The position numbers were made by a program, and so were the translations under genes. This document shows positions 36,968 to 49,380 of a DNA stretch of 64,000 nt, piece by piece. The notes below the pieces were generated by a model. The model worked only from the letters and a program-made list of their open reading frames with translations. It was not told the origin of the DNA and ran no database searches. Position 1 is the stretch's first letter, and every line of letters begins with the position of its first letter. This DNA comes from Sphagnum magellanicum (taxonomy: Eukaryota > Streptophyta > Sphagnopsida > Sphagnales > Sphagnaceae), in the NCBI GenBank assembly GCA_021904315.1, contig CM038915.1:12276001-12340000 (forward strand), read 5' to 3'.

Positions 36968-37708
36968 ATGTCGATCCTGGGAACTACAGCAATGAACACA
37001 AACTGCAGCAATGGACCCAACAACCCAATCGCCGATTGCAGTGACCCGAAAGATGTGGTCTGCTCTGATGACGAAGATCAAGAGGACGAAGCAGCAGCAG
37101 ACGACGACGAGTTTCTTGAACTCATGGCACTAGGACCCAAGTTACCCCTCAAAGAGCAGCTGGAGAAAGACAAGGAAGATGAAAGCCTGAGGAGATGGAA
37201 AGAGCAGCTCCTCGGATCCGCTTCAAGCTGCCTCCTGGATCATGCTGAAGGAGGAGGAGATCATGGTCTTTTGGAGCCTGAGGTGAAGGTTCTCAGGTTA
37301 GGAATCTGGGCTCAAGGAAGAGAGGAATTGGAGCTTCCACTTCCCCTCACCACCACCAACAACAACAAGGCCAGGGGTTACACTTTCTCTCTCAAAGAAG
37401 GTTGTCACTACCAGCTCAAATTTGTGTTCACTGTGAGGAACAACATCGTGTCGGGTCTCACTTGTATCAACAATGTGTGGAAAGCAGCTGGCGGCGTGAA
37501 CAGCTTCTTCATGGTCCACCACACACGCTCCATGCTTGGTACCTTTGCACCTCAACAGGAGCCTTATGTTCACATCATGCCACCACAGGTCACTCCTTCT
37601 GGACTCTTGGCACGAGGTTCTTACACTGCCAGGAAAAGGTTTGTTGATGATGATGGTACAGTCTACCTTGATGTCAATTACTCCTTTGAAATTCGCAAGG
37701 ATTGGTAA
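36968..37708 (+). CDS. Rho GDP-dissociation inhibitor, intronless copy 1
   Basis: RhoGDI binds prenylated, GDP-bound Rho/ROP GTPases, extracts them from membranes and keeps them in the cytosol, setting where ROP signalling polarises growth. The 246-residue product starts at the ATG at 36968; the frame upstream has only a GTG. Residues 1-50 are a variable acidic N-terminus (SDDEDQEDEAAADDDE). Next comes the helical regulatory arm, LPLKEQLEKDKEDESLRRWK, then the immunoglobulin-like lipid-binding domain: FSLKEGCHYQLKFVFTV, NNIVSGLTCINNVWK, MLGTFAPQQEPYVHIMP, PSGLLARGSYTARKRF and a C-terminal YLDVNYSFEIRKDW. The whole domain is in one uninterrupted exon, whereas I recall plant RhoGDI genes having introns. 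A closely related copy lies at 60471-61310. Length fits the family. Confidence 0.92.
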   Translation: MSILGTTAMNTNCSNGPNNPIADCSDPKDVVCSDDEDQEDEAAADDDEFLELMALGPKLPLKEQLEKDKEDESLRRWKEQLLGSASSCLLDHAEGGGDHGLLEPEVKVLRLGIWAQGREELELPLPLTTTNNNKARGYTFSLKEGCHYQLKFVFTVRNNIVSGLTCINNVWKAAGGVNSFFMVHHTRSMLGTFAPQQEPYVHIMPPQVTPSGLLARGSYTARKRFVDDDGTVYLDVNYSFEIRKDW

Positions 37709-37862
37709 AGTTCTCATCAGCTGTCAGCTCACAGATGATCAGTTCCAGGCTGCAAGCCATCTATCTAGCCAGTGTTACATACAGCTCCACGTGAAGCTAA
37801 AGCATCTGATGCATGCATGAGGGTGCAACAAGCTTTTTGCCTCTTGAAGAGCTGCCTGGATT

Positions 37863-38148
37863 TCAAGCTATGCTCCTTGGATTGTGCTTCTTTGTCATTA
37901 GAAATGGGTACAAGAGCATTCCAAACTCTAGACTCTCCCTCAAGCTATGCTCCTTCAATGCTAAACTTTGTTATTGGAAATAGGTACAAGAGCATTCTAA
38001 GCCTCTAGACCTCTCTCAAGCTATGCTCCTGGAATGCTGAAATTTGTTTTGGAAACAGGTACACAATCATTTGAAGCTCTAGACCCTCTCTCATGCCATT
38101 ATCCTTGAATGCTGAACTTTGTTTTGGAAATGGATACAAGAGCATTTG

Positions 38149-38150
<2 letters not shown>
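37863..38150 (+). repeat. tandem repeat of about 77 bp, four copies, in the RhoGDI-1 3' region
   Basis: Units begin near 37863, 37942, 38018 and 38094 with CAAGCTATGCTCCTTGRATG-like sequence and continue with CTGAACTTTGTTTTGGAAA and TACAAGAGCATT. The array runs into a CT microsatellite. It probably lies in the 3' UTR or just beyond. Confidence 0.75.

Positions 38151-38188
<38 letters not shown>
38151..38188 (+). repeat. (CT)n microsatellite
   Basis: An uninterrupted CT run of 38 bases directly after the 77 bp tandem array downstream of RhoGDI-1. A shorter CT run lies at about 38766-38783. Confidence 0.95.
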
Positions 38189-38192
<4 letters not shown>

Positions 38193-40735
38193 CAGATCTG
38201 CTCTCAAGTTTGCAGAATTCTTCATTGTGGTTGTTTGTTCTGACTTCAATTTGGAGTTCTCAAGAGAAAGAAGTGCCATAGCTTCTTCTGAACTTTTGTT
38301 GTTGTGCATGAGCTTTCGGAGCCTTTTTGTTTGTTTGTGCATAGGCTTGTGAGCTTTTTTTCATTCCTCAAGCAGATTCATTCATTTTCTGGAATTGGCA
38401 AAATTGCATAGTAACTAGTTTGAACTTTTCCAAAATTGTTTTTTCAACACTTGAGATTTATGTCTGCAAGCCAACAGTTAGAAAAAACTACTACAGAAAA
38501 CACATAATGTCCAGAAAATTAGAATCAGTTAGAAAAAAGTAGAAATTTGACCATTTTCAATGCTAAACCAGAGGACAAAAGATTTGGAATCCAGAGGCAC
38601 TACTATCAAGGGCCATGTATTTTTTGAGATGTGGATCAGACCTTCCTCTTCTTCTTTGTCTTCTTGTTTTTCTGGAGTTTGTATGTATGGTGGTGATTTG
38701 CATACCCATGATCAATGTGGGCCAAAATGTGTAAATCAATTTGCAGATCACACATTTGCACATAGCTCTCTCTCTCTCTCTCTCACACAGTATTTTGAAA
38801 CCTCATTTTGATATCCACCCAATGGAGAGAATTACTATTTTTTTTGGAGTTGCTGTGAGCTGTTGCTAGGGTTAAAGTCAGGCTGTCCAGCTGGTTGTTT
38901 CTCTTGAATTTCTTTCTGTGGAAGTTGGTTGGTGGTGATGGCGGGCTTGAACACAGCTTTGGAAGTCTGAGTACATTAGCAATGGAGAAGAAACAAGAGT
39001 CTCACAAAGTTCAAAGACTTTTCCTATCAGGTCCTTCCTCTTATAAGTTCTCTGGTTAGTGAGTAATTTTGAGAGTGGCCTTTTTATTGAGGTTGGTCTT
39101 TTGTTGGGTTGAATCTACTGCCAAGCAACTTTGAGCAAAGTTTCTCACTAGCAAAATTAGAAGTTGTGTAATTTTTCTTACTCTACTATACTTCTTTTTT
39201 TTTGTATACTACTGCAAAATCTTGTGGGAGCATTGTTTGTCAGAATTTTATAAAAAAAGAACATTCTGCTCAACAAATAAGTTGTGTAGGTGTTACCTTT
39301 GGATATTGAAACCTAGACTTCTTGTTGCAACGTGAATGTTCCATGGCCTGACACTATTGAAGCTAACAAATTCACACACATAAAACATGCACACAATCAG
39401 CACACAGTAAAATAGAGGCATGGTTTACTGTGATCTTTTTCATTTTTCCTGGTGTCTTTAATGGACTTGGATTCCTGTGTTGTTTGAAGATGAGTTTGAC
39501 GTTGTAACCTGAAAGATGAGACGCTAGAAACACACCTTGAGGTTTATAAATCCCAAGGTACAAAAAGGGTGGGTTCCAACAACAAATAAATCTTACCAAA
39601 AATGTTATTGTTCTGCACAAAATGTACCTGACAAGTGACATATACAGAATAAGCTCCTGAAATGGGATTCTCAACAACATACAGTGGGTCAAAAATTGTA
39701 GGGGAAAACCAAGAGTGAAGTGATTCAGACTACCAACCTCAAATGATGCCCTTCTTCTGGGTACTCCTCTTTAGCTGTCTTTGCAGGTTACTGCTATATG
39801 AGGGGCTAAGTGGACAAGGGCTGCATCTTCTGCCAGCAAATTGAGGAAGCTCGAAAACCAACACTATTGTTGTTATGTTCATTTCAGTGAAATAAAAACT
39901 AATGTGACAAGCAGTTTCACTCTGCCATGACTACACATTGATGAAGAATGTTGTATGATCATATATCCTTATGAGCATTGTTCACAAGGTATCAGACCAT
40001 CACCTTCATCATGGACGTAAGTGATGACTACCATGACTGCCTAGACATGAAGAATGAGTGTGGTCACAAGTGTCATTCACAAAAGAATGTGTGATCATAA
40101 CCCTAGAGTGTTGCTCACAAAGTATCAGACCATCACCTCTGCCAGGAATAGCTGTGACTAGCTGCCATGACTGCCCATTGACTTGATCATGTAGAATAAC
40201 TGCCATAAATCATGTGTCAAGGTCATCTTCTTTCCATGCTGAGCTTTCAAGGAGCCGGAGTGGTGAGGGTTTTGTGGAGTTACTTCTCTCTGTGTGGTTA
40301 TTGCACCTACTACACATACAGATATAATAGCAATCTTAAGTTGTTTGACCACCAAATGAGGAACTCATCAGACACCACATTGTTTGTCAAGTTTAGGACA
40401 GGTTGCATCTCAGTGGGTTGCATGCATGCAATTCTCATCTTCACTTTGTAAGCCTGAAAATGTGGTGAGATTTTTGCAGAAGAGGTTCTTCGGAAAGCTC
40501 TTTCACATGGGTGTATGTTTTGGTGAGTCAGTAGCAAGAGCTGATTACCATGATTTAAAACCATGACAGGAGTTTTTATCTTGAGAGTTTGTTGAAAGGG
40601 ATCAGATGCGAAACAAGAGAAGAGACAAATGCCAAATCAAGGATGATGAAAAGAGTTTTTCATCACCACAGAAACACACAAAAGCAAGCAAGAAAAAAAC
40701 AGACCGGCAGGAAGAAGGGCAAGCAAATCTCTTTT
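38189..40735. other. intergenic DNA between RhoGDI-1 and U2
   Basis: No conserved gene is seen. A direct duplication with about 133 bp period lies at about 39930-40200: CACAARGTATCAGACCATCA occurs near 39983 and 40116, each followed by CACCT and then a CTACCATGACTGCC or CTGCCATGACTGCC block. The short frames are composition-driven. Confidence 0.55.
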
Positions 40736-40796
40736 ATCCCATATTAATGCTCCACACTGAGGAATATATAAACTTGATCAATCATCTCTAACTTAC
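40736..40796 (+). promoter_or_regulatory. possible U2 snRNA promoter (USE-like and TATA)
   Basis: ATCCCATATTA at 40736-40746 matches 8 of 11 bases of the plant snRNA upstream element RTCCCACATCG, and ATATATAAA at 40764-40772 sits about 30 bases before the RNA start. The spacing between the two is shorter than usual for plant Pol II snRNA genes. GCTCCACACTG at 40749 is an alternative partial match. The TATA placement is good; the upstream element is weak. Confidence 0.4.
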
Positions 40797-40950
40797 ATAT
40801 CTTTCTCGGCCTTTTGGCTAAGATCAAGTGTAGTATCTGTTCTTATCTGTTTGATATCTGATATGAGGCTCATTGAGCCTCATGATATTAATCTAATTTT
40901 TCTTGGGGCTGGGCTGTCTGGTAGCTTGCTGCCTGGTTCTGCATGTGTTG
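40797..40950 (+). ncRNA. U2: U2 spliceosomal snRNA gene or close derivative
   Basis: U2 pairs with the intron branch site in the spliceosome. The 5' part is nearly identical to plant U2: CTTTCTCGGCCTTTTGGC, AGATCAAGTG, the branch-site recognition bases GTAGTA at 40830-40835, and TATCTGTTCTTATC. Stem IIb is a perfect hairpin, GAGGCTC-ATT-GAGCCTC (40865-40881), differing from the usual GTGGG/CCCAC sequence but still paired. An Sm-type AATTTTTC follows at 40895-40902, then a stem III loop AGCTTGCT closed by GGT/GCC (40920-40933). One position in stem IIa (40848, T instead of A) gives a T-T mismatch, and I could not fold a convincing stem IV. The 3' end is therefore uncertain. It could be a divergent active gene or a young pseudogene. 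Confidence 0.8.
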
Positions 40951-40984
40951 CCTTGGATTTGCATTTGGATATAAGAGAGTTCAT

Positions 40985-41130
40985 ACTGTTTTCATGATAA
41001 TTACACATGTGGGAGTTTCTAGTGTTTACATTATAATTGCAAATCTGGGAGTTTCTAGTGTTTTTATGATAATTGCAAATGTGTGAGGTTTGTATTGTTT
41101 CCAAGATAATTGCAAATATGTGAGATTTTA
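40985..41130. repeat. tandem repeat of about 36 bp, four copies
   Basis: Units of the form TCATGATAATTGCAAATGTG followed by GGAGTTTCTAGTGTTT recur at about 40991, 41026, 41062 and 41099, just downstream of the U2 RNA. On the minus strand they are read as repeated CNYHxNTRNS-like peptides, which I regard as non-coding. Confidence 0.7.
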
Positions 41131-41857
41131 CCTTATGAATTTTAAGGTTGCAAAATTGCAACTGCTCAATGAGAAATGTAAATTGGAGATTTGATTTGAA
41201 CTTTTTAGCCTCATGTTGACAAAAGCTCTTCTCTTTTGCAATTTCACAACATCGGGTTAATGTAGAGTTTTTTATGAAGGGTTTTTATCGTCTTGAACAC
41301 AAATAGAAGGTAGTTCCAGTTGAAGAGATTTTCCAGTTCAGCTCCCAGCTTTCCACATTTTTGGAGAATCATGGTTATATATGAAACACCATTCTTCAGT
41401 TTTCGAGAACCAGGTTTATGTATCTTATAGAACCACTGGCTCACTGCCAGTCATATGATTTTCTTAAGTTTTCTTAAGAAAATCAGTTTTTTGGGTTGAT
41501 TTTGATCAGATTTAGTCAAGTGATCAAGTCCATGTCACCATCACACATTGTTCAACTGATGTTAACCCCACACAGGAAGAGCAGAGAGTGGGAAAGATCA
41601 ATTCAGAAAAACAAGAAAGAAATCTTGTGAAATAGAGGTAAACCCAGAAATGGGTAACAAATGAATCCTAACACTCAAGTTTCCACTGGATTCCAGGATG
41701 CAATTTCACAACTTCTGCAACTGTTTATCAGCTTCAGACTCATCGACAAGAACAGAGACCAGCAGACCCAAGTCACCCTCATGATTATTCTGTCTTTGAA
41801 CAGCAATGTTGCTAGCATACAGCAAACTGACAGACCAACCATTGCACAATACTCTAT
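41131..41857. other. intergenic DNA and probable eL8 3' UTR
   Basis: AT-rich DNA between U2 and the stop codon of eL8. The part nearest 41858 should be the eL8 3' UTR. No other gene is recognised; the 167-residue + frame starting at 41661 overlaps the antisense of the eL8 last exon and is a shadow. Confidence 0.5.
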
Positions 41858-43946
<2,089 letters not shown>

Positions 43947-44048
43947 GTTCACGAGCTCGCATCCGCTGAAGGAGCGGAGGTCCTGTCGTAAAGCTTGCGC
44001 AAGGGAAACTCTTCTTCCATCGCCAGCCTCCTTTCTCTTCCGAAAAGC

Positions 44049-44085
44049 CTCTAACCCTAACCCTAGGGCTAGCCCTAACCCTAAC
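44049..44085 (-). promoter_or_regulatory. telobox-like CCCTAA repeats upstream of eL8
   Basis: CTAACCCTAACCCTAG and CCCTAACCCTAAC occur about 100-140 bases upstream of the eL8 ATG. Telobox motifs (AAACCCTAA) are a known feature of plant ribosomal protein promoters, where they act with other elements to favour expression in dividing cells. The repeats here use the CCCTAA hexamer more than the full plant telobox. Confidence 0.7.
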
Positions 44086-44159
44086 GGTGTCCCGTGGCAC
44101 AGCGTACCTGTCGAGAATAGAGCCGGGCAGGGTAGTCGAAAATCTTCCGGGCTGCACTG

Positions 44160-44936
44160 AAAATTCTATGACAGACTTTTTCCATCAAACTCTAAACCCA
44201 CACACTTTTTGAAAAAATTGTATGTCTTAGTTGCAAGAGAGAATATGTTAGCAATTTTTTTTAAATATATATTTATTAGCAAATGGATTTATATCATAAA
44301 TTTTTTATCTCATGATTTGATAATGAAAATTGTGCAAAAATCATTTTTTTTACATATGGATGTCATTTGTTCAAAACACGCATGATGCATGTATAAATAT
44401 TTTAAAATACTTTATCCTACTTATACATGCATCATACATATTTTAAACACACACAACATCCATATGCAAAAAACACAAATTCATAAAATAATAAATTTCA
44501 TATGAATTTTGAACAAACCAATGAAATTGGTAAATTTGTGATATATGTGTAAGACATAGCTAAACTCTTTTTTTTGCAAATTATATTTTTTATTTGTTTT
44601 AATTATTTAATAAAGAAATAATAAGATTCAAATTGCAAGTCAAAACACAATTAATATTTTATTTCATTTCAACACCATCACATGTGCCATGTTTTTATTC
44701 AATGACAAAACATTCATGCTTCCACCACTAAACTTCCATAATTCAAAGACATTAGGTGAAGAAGGTGATGCAACTCCACTAGCTAGTAGTCATAGGATAT
44801 GGATTAATAATATTTTATAATTCAATTGTAATCAAATCAAACTTCAAATGCTAAAAAAAAAAATGGTCATTTTCCATAGACCTTACAACATTGCATTACA
44901 TTGTTAATATAAAACGTAAATGTCAACATAATTTCA
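44160..44936. other. AT-rich intergenic DNA, no gene recognised
   Basis: The composition falls abruptly to AT-rich just after the eL8 upstream region. Nothing recognisable is present. Confidence 0.55.
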
Positions 44937-45075
44937 CTACTACAAAACGTGGGTGTGGTTCACTAGTCCTCATTCACTAGACTAGTGAATTCACTATTTC
45001 TTCATTGGTCCCTCTTCAGTACAACCAATGAATTCACTCAAAATTCAATGAAATCACTTGACGTACAAGGACACC
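44937..45075 (+). mobile_element. CACTA-like transposon terminus (left)
   Basis: CACTACTACAAAACGTGGGTG starts the segment and resembles plant CACTA/En-Spm termini. The following 120 bases (GTTCACTAGTCCT, CCAATGAATTCACTC, AAAATTCAATGAAA) recur in reverse complement at the far end of the window (63858-63997). The partner may be that copy, or the GTTTTGTAGTAGC end at 47341-47354; I cannot decide. Confidence 0.5.
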
Positions 45076-47095
45076 TTTTATTGTAATGTTTGTATGGCCT
45101 ATTCCCAAGGTATTACTTCAAGATAATGCATTGGTTAACCCTTGAAATTTCAAAACCTTATAATTTTTTTTCAATTTAGTTACAATTACATGTTCTACAA
45201 AAATACAATGTCAAACATGTTGGTTTTTCTCTTCAACCACTAGCATGAACAAAATAAAGGTCATCTTTAAATCACGTTAAACCACTAAAATGTCTATGTA
45301 TGAATCTTTCCCCTCAAGGATCATACACTATACAAAATACTTATAAAAAAATCATCACATCAAGTAAGAATATTACTTGAAGGTTAGTTTTGGTAATCTT
45401 CTAAAAAGATTTTTCAAAATTGCAAATGTATTATAACAACATTCATCCCTTCATTGAAATGTTTATAAAAAAACAAGTCAAATACAGTTTGGTAAACATT
45501 TTCATGTTTGTGAAAAATTGTTGTTGCCTGGGGCATATTAGATAACCTTCATCATCTGTTGTGTAAGGTTTGATGTCCTTTCACCACAATTGATTTGAAA
45601 CAAGTTTTCCATTTGTCACATTTTAAATGCATCAAATGAAATCATCATTCATGAACCCTAGAGATGCCTGCAAAAAACATTTTAAAACTTCTTTTAATAA
45701 TTCACTCATAGTTCATGGTACCATTCACAATGTAAATATGAGTAATATAGATGGCACCATGTACTACTAGAGGGCCACAAAACTCCAAGTGAATCTTGCT
45801 GTCATTGGTGCCAAACTTTCCATCTAACCGTTGATTTTAGTTTGAAACACATGATTCACCAAAAAAACATAAATTTTTTAAGGACAAAATGAATTATACA
45901 CTTTCTTACAATAAGATCTCATTACAATGCAAACACCCAACACAATTGTACAAGTTTGTAAAGAAAACACACATAATACATGTTCATGCTTACATGTATT
46001 GCACATTTGTAGCTTGTGTGTTTCTTTTCCATAAGTTGTTTTAGTTTTATAATCACCCAATCAACAAAATATCAAGTTATTCTAAAATGTTTAATCCACC
46101 TAGAAGGTTTTGTAATGTGTCATCAAGAAATGAAAAAACTAAGTTGTATTAAGTTTTCTCCTAATCTTTGAGCTATTTATTGAATAATGAATTCTAGATA
46201 CAAGACATTTGATACTAATGCAAAAGAACAAAATTCAACAAAGTTTGGGGAAAGCCATATTCTTTGAAGTATCTTCATCATTATTAAGTATTCAAAAAAA
46301 TGCAATGTTGTGTGTTCAATTTTGTTTCATAACAAAACAAAAGTGATTCATGCATTTGAAACAACATCTAAATTAAATGTGATAGTAAAACAAATTTGAG
46401 GGAGTTTATATTACATGAACTTGAATGACAAAAACAAATTATAACAAAGTAATTGGTCAAATGATGCAAGATCTGAAAAATACATAGAACATTTTAAACA
46501 TTTAAAAAAACTTCAAACATTAAAAAATGAACAAATGAACATAGAATACCTACAAAGTAGAACAATTGTGGATAACACAAAAAATATTGTCAAGGCCTTA
46601 TACACCATAATCAATAGCAATAAAAATGAAAAAAAGTTCAATTGAAATCAACATAAAACAAACATGAGTTAAACAAACAATGAATATGAGCAAAAGCATT
46701 TGAAGACTTGCAAAACACATAATGATTGGGAACAAAACCAAATTGAAGCATATAATGATCTTGAACAAAACCAAATTCAATAAATACAAGACACAAAACA
46801 ATTGTGAACAAAACAAAATTGAAGTTTTGCACACCATAATATCAAAGTTTCATCGTTGCCACCATCAACAATTCATTGTAAGCCATTTGGAGCCTTTATT
46901 GCTAAAAAAAAGTTGTGTAAAAGGTAGTAGGTAAGTGAAGTAGATACATAAATAGGGTTTTAGGTGGCTAAAGTATGAATGGTAATAGATGGGGTAAGTA
47001 GGGGTTAGGTTCATAACATAATTATGTTTGTAATAAGTAGAGATATGCAAATAAATTGTTAAATCTTTTATGTGAATTGTCCTTTAGGTTAATAA
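45076..47095. other. AT-rich intergenic DNA, no gene recognised
   Basis: No conserved frame. A weak repeat of GAACAAAACCAAATT and similar occurs at about 46720-46820. The 79-residue minus frame there is hydrophobic because of that repeat. Confidence 0.55.
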
Positions 47096-47354
47096 CATCA
47101 TTATTACACAACATGTCCCCATTCCATTATGCATTCCACCCAACATTCACTCAACATTGTATGGGAAACTACAATACATGCCCCCCATTCACCATGCAAT
47201 GCACCCAACATTCACACAACATTGAACATGAAATTCAATGTTGGGTGGATATTAGGTGGAATGCATAGTGAAATGGGGACAACCCTTTTCACTCAATGTT
47301 GAATGAATGTTTGGTGGAATGCATAGCGGAATGGTGACATGTTTTGTAGTAGCA
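47096..47354. mobile_element. MITE-like inverted-repeat element
   Basis: The left end (TTATTACACAACATGTCCCC, ATTCC, ATGCATTCCACCCAACATTC) is repeated in reverse complement at the right end (GTTGAATGAATGTTTGGTGG, AATGCATAGCGGAATGG, GACATGTTTTGTAGTAG). Inner parts also pair. Total about 260 bp, non-coding. Exact target-site duplication not visible. Confidence 0.65.
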
Positions 47355-48587
47355 CATACATGTTTAATTTATTGAAATTGCAACCTTTAACATTGATTTG
47401 TTTTATTATCACATGAATTGGTTAAACTCCATTTTTTTTAATTCCATAATTTTAATTATACAATCAATATTTATATTGGGTACTTTTGTTATTTCATATC
47501 ATGCTTGCAATAATGTTTTTAATTCTATTTTGATAGTTATGTACATGTCATATTTTAATAAATTCATTTCAAACAACTTTTATATTATAGTTCTAATAGT
47601 AGCCAAATTTGGTATTGTATGTCAAGTTAGATCAATATTGTGTTCAATGATTGGTCAAAGTTAATTCATAACCATTTGTAACATTTGTCTCATTGGCTTT
47701 GTCCCAAACGTGAAATAGAAACAATGTAAGGATTGTTATCAAATGACGACTATAAGGGGTGATGAGTAATGAAAGTAGGTTAAATAGATAAGTTAGGAAT
47801 GCAATCATTCAATCATGACCCACATTTGCCCCTTTTTTACAAGAATTTTTTTAAAAAATATTTTTAAAAATACTATTATACTAAGGTTTATATATTTCTA
47901 AAATTTCAAAATAGGTAGGTAGGTAGGTGTTAAAATTTAGCAAAAATAGATAGATATGAATCATTTCACACCACAAAAAACACTAATTATAACTATTTTA
48001 AAAATGGTTTTGGGTATTTTGTATTCATCAAATGAATTTCAAAAATTTCAAGATGTGTATATCAATATATTGCAAATAATATTGTATAAAAAAACTCAAT
48101 TTGAATTTTTTAAAAACATTGGATACACAAAATTAAATAGTTGTTTCAATTGTTTTGGTACATGCTAGCAAAACTACACCCTCAAATGTTATTGAATGTT
48201 AGTGTTATTGTCATATGATTTGAAAAATGCCATTCCAAAAAAATTAACTTTGGACCTTTAATTACTGGTAGAACACATGCCACATGCAAAGCTCCCAATT
48301 TTAAACCCCTTATTAATGAAGGTGTGAATTTTAAGTTTGAAAATACAAATAAGTGGTACATGTGTTTTATGGGGTGTAATAATGATGTTTGGGAAAAATA
48401 GTAATGAAATTTGGAATTTTAAAAAATAGTAACAAAAAGGGGAATTGAGATGGTGGCTATGAGGTGCATGGTTTAAACCTTGTCTAGAGGGCTAAAATCT
48501 TCAACGATCATCACTAGACAATTGTTTAGACATATTAATCAATTCATACCCAACTTCTACTTGGGCTTTTGTTATTTTTCTTCCTCC
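47355..48587. other. AT-rich intergenic DNA, no gene recognised
   Basis: An 88-residue frame at 47398-47661 is Ile/Phe-rich and probably chance. An (AGGT)n run lies at about 47914-47929. Confidence 0.5.
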
Positions 48588-49128
48588 TATGGTTTAGGAG
48601 AATAGAAAAAACAACACCCACATAGAACCATTTGAAAAGGCTCCCCTACCCCTATGCTTTTACATTTATTTTCTTCTCAAGTGGGGAATGAAAGACCATA
48701 CATGGAAAAAAAAACCCATTAACTTTTTCCTTATGGTCTACATGAATTGAAAAAACAACATGCATAGATAACCATTTGAGGAAACTCCCCCCCATGCCTT
48801 TACGATTATTTTCTTTTCAAGTGGAGAATGCAAGACCATGCATGGAAAAAAAAATCATTAGCTTTTTCTTAATGGTTTACATGAATTGAAAAAACAACAT
48901 GCATAGATAACCATTTGAGGAAGCTACCCATGCCATTACAATTTTTTCTTTTCAAGTGGGGAATGAAAGATCATATTTGAAGAAATTAATGAAAACTCAA
49001 CGGCCTTCTCCTTATGGTCTAGATGAATAGAAAAAATAACACACATATAACCATTTGAGATAGTTTTTCCCCATGCCTTTTACAATGTTTTTGTTTTCAA
49101 ATGGGGAATGAAAGACCATACATTAGAA
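48588..49128. repeat. tandem repeat of about 140 bp, four copies
   Basis: The block TTCTTTTCAAGTGGGGAATG followed by AAAGACCATACATGG recurs near 48670, 48811, 48949 and 49089. Each is preceded by an ACCATTTGAGGAAGCTCCCC-like block. A shorter, more degenerate array (ACCAYCAAAGTGGCNTRCTA type units) follows at about 49165-49380. Confidence 0.7.
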
Positions 49129-49380
49129 AAAATAATAAAAATAAGTGACTTGCTATGAAAATATATTTTGTAGACTAGCAAAATGGCCTACTACTAAAGA
49201 AACCCAACATATCACCAAAGTGGCTTGTTGCTAAAAGAAATTGCAATAGACCATCAAAGGGCCTACTACAGGGAAAAATATGCAACAAAGCGTTAAAGTG
49301 ATCTACTATAGAAAAAAAAATGCGACAAACCACCAAAGTGGCATGCTAAAAAAATGGCCACCAAAAGGGTCTATTAGAAA

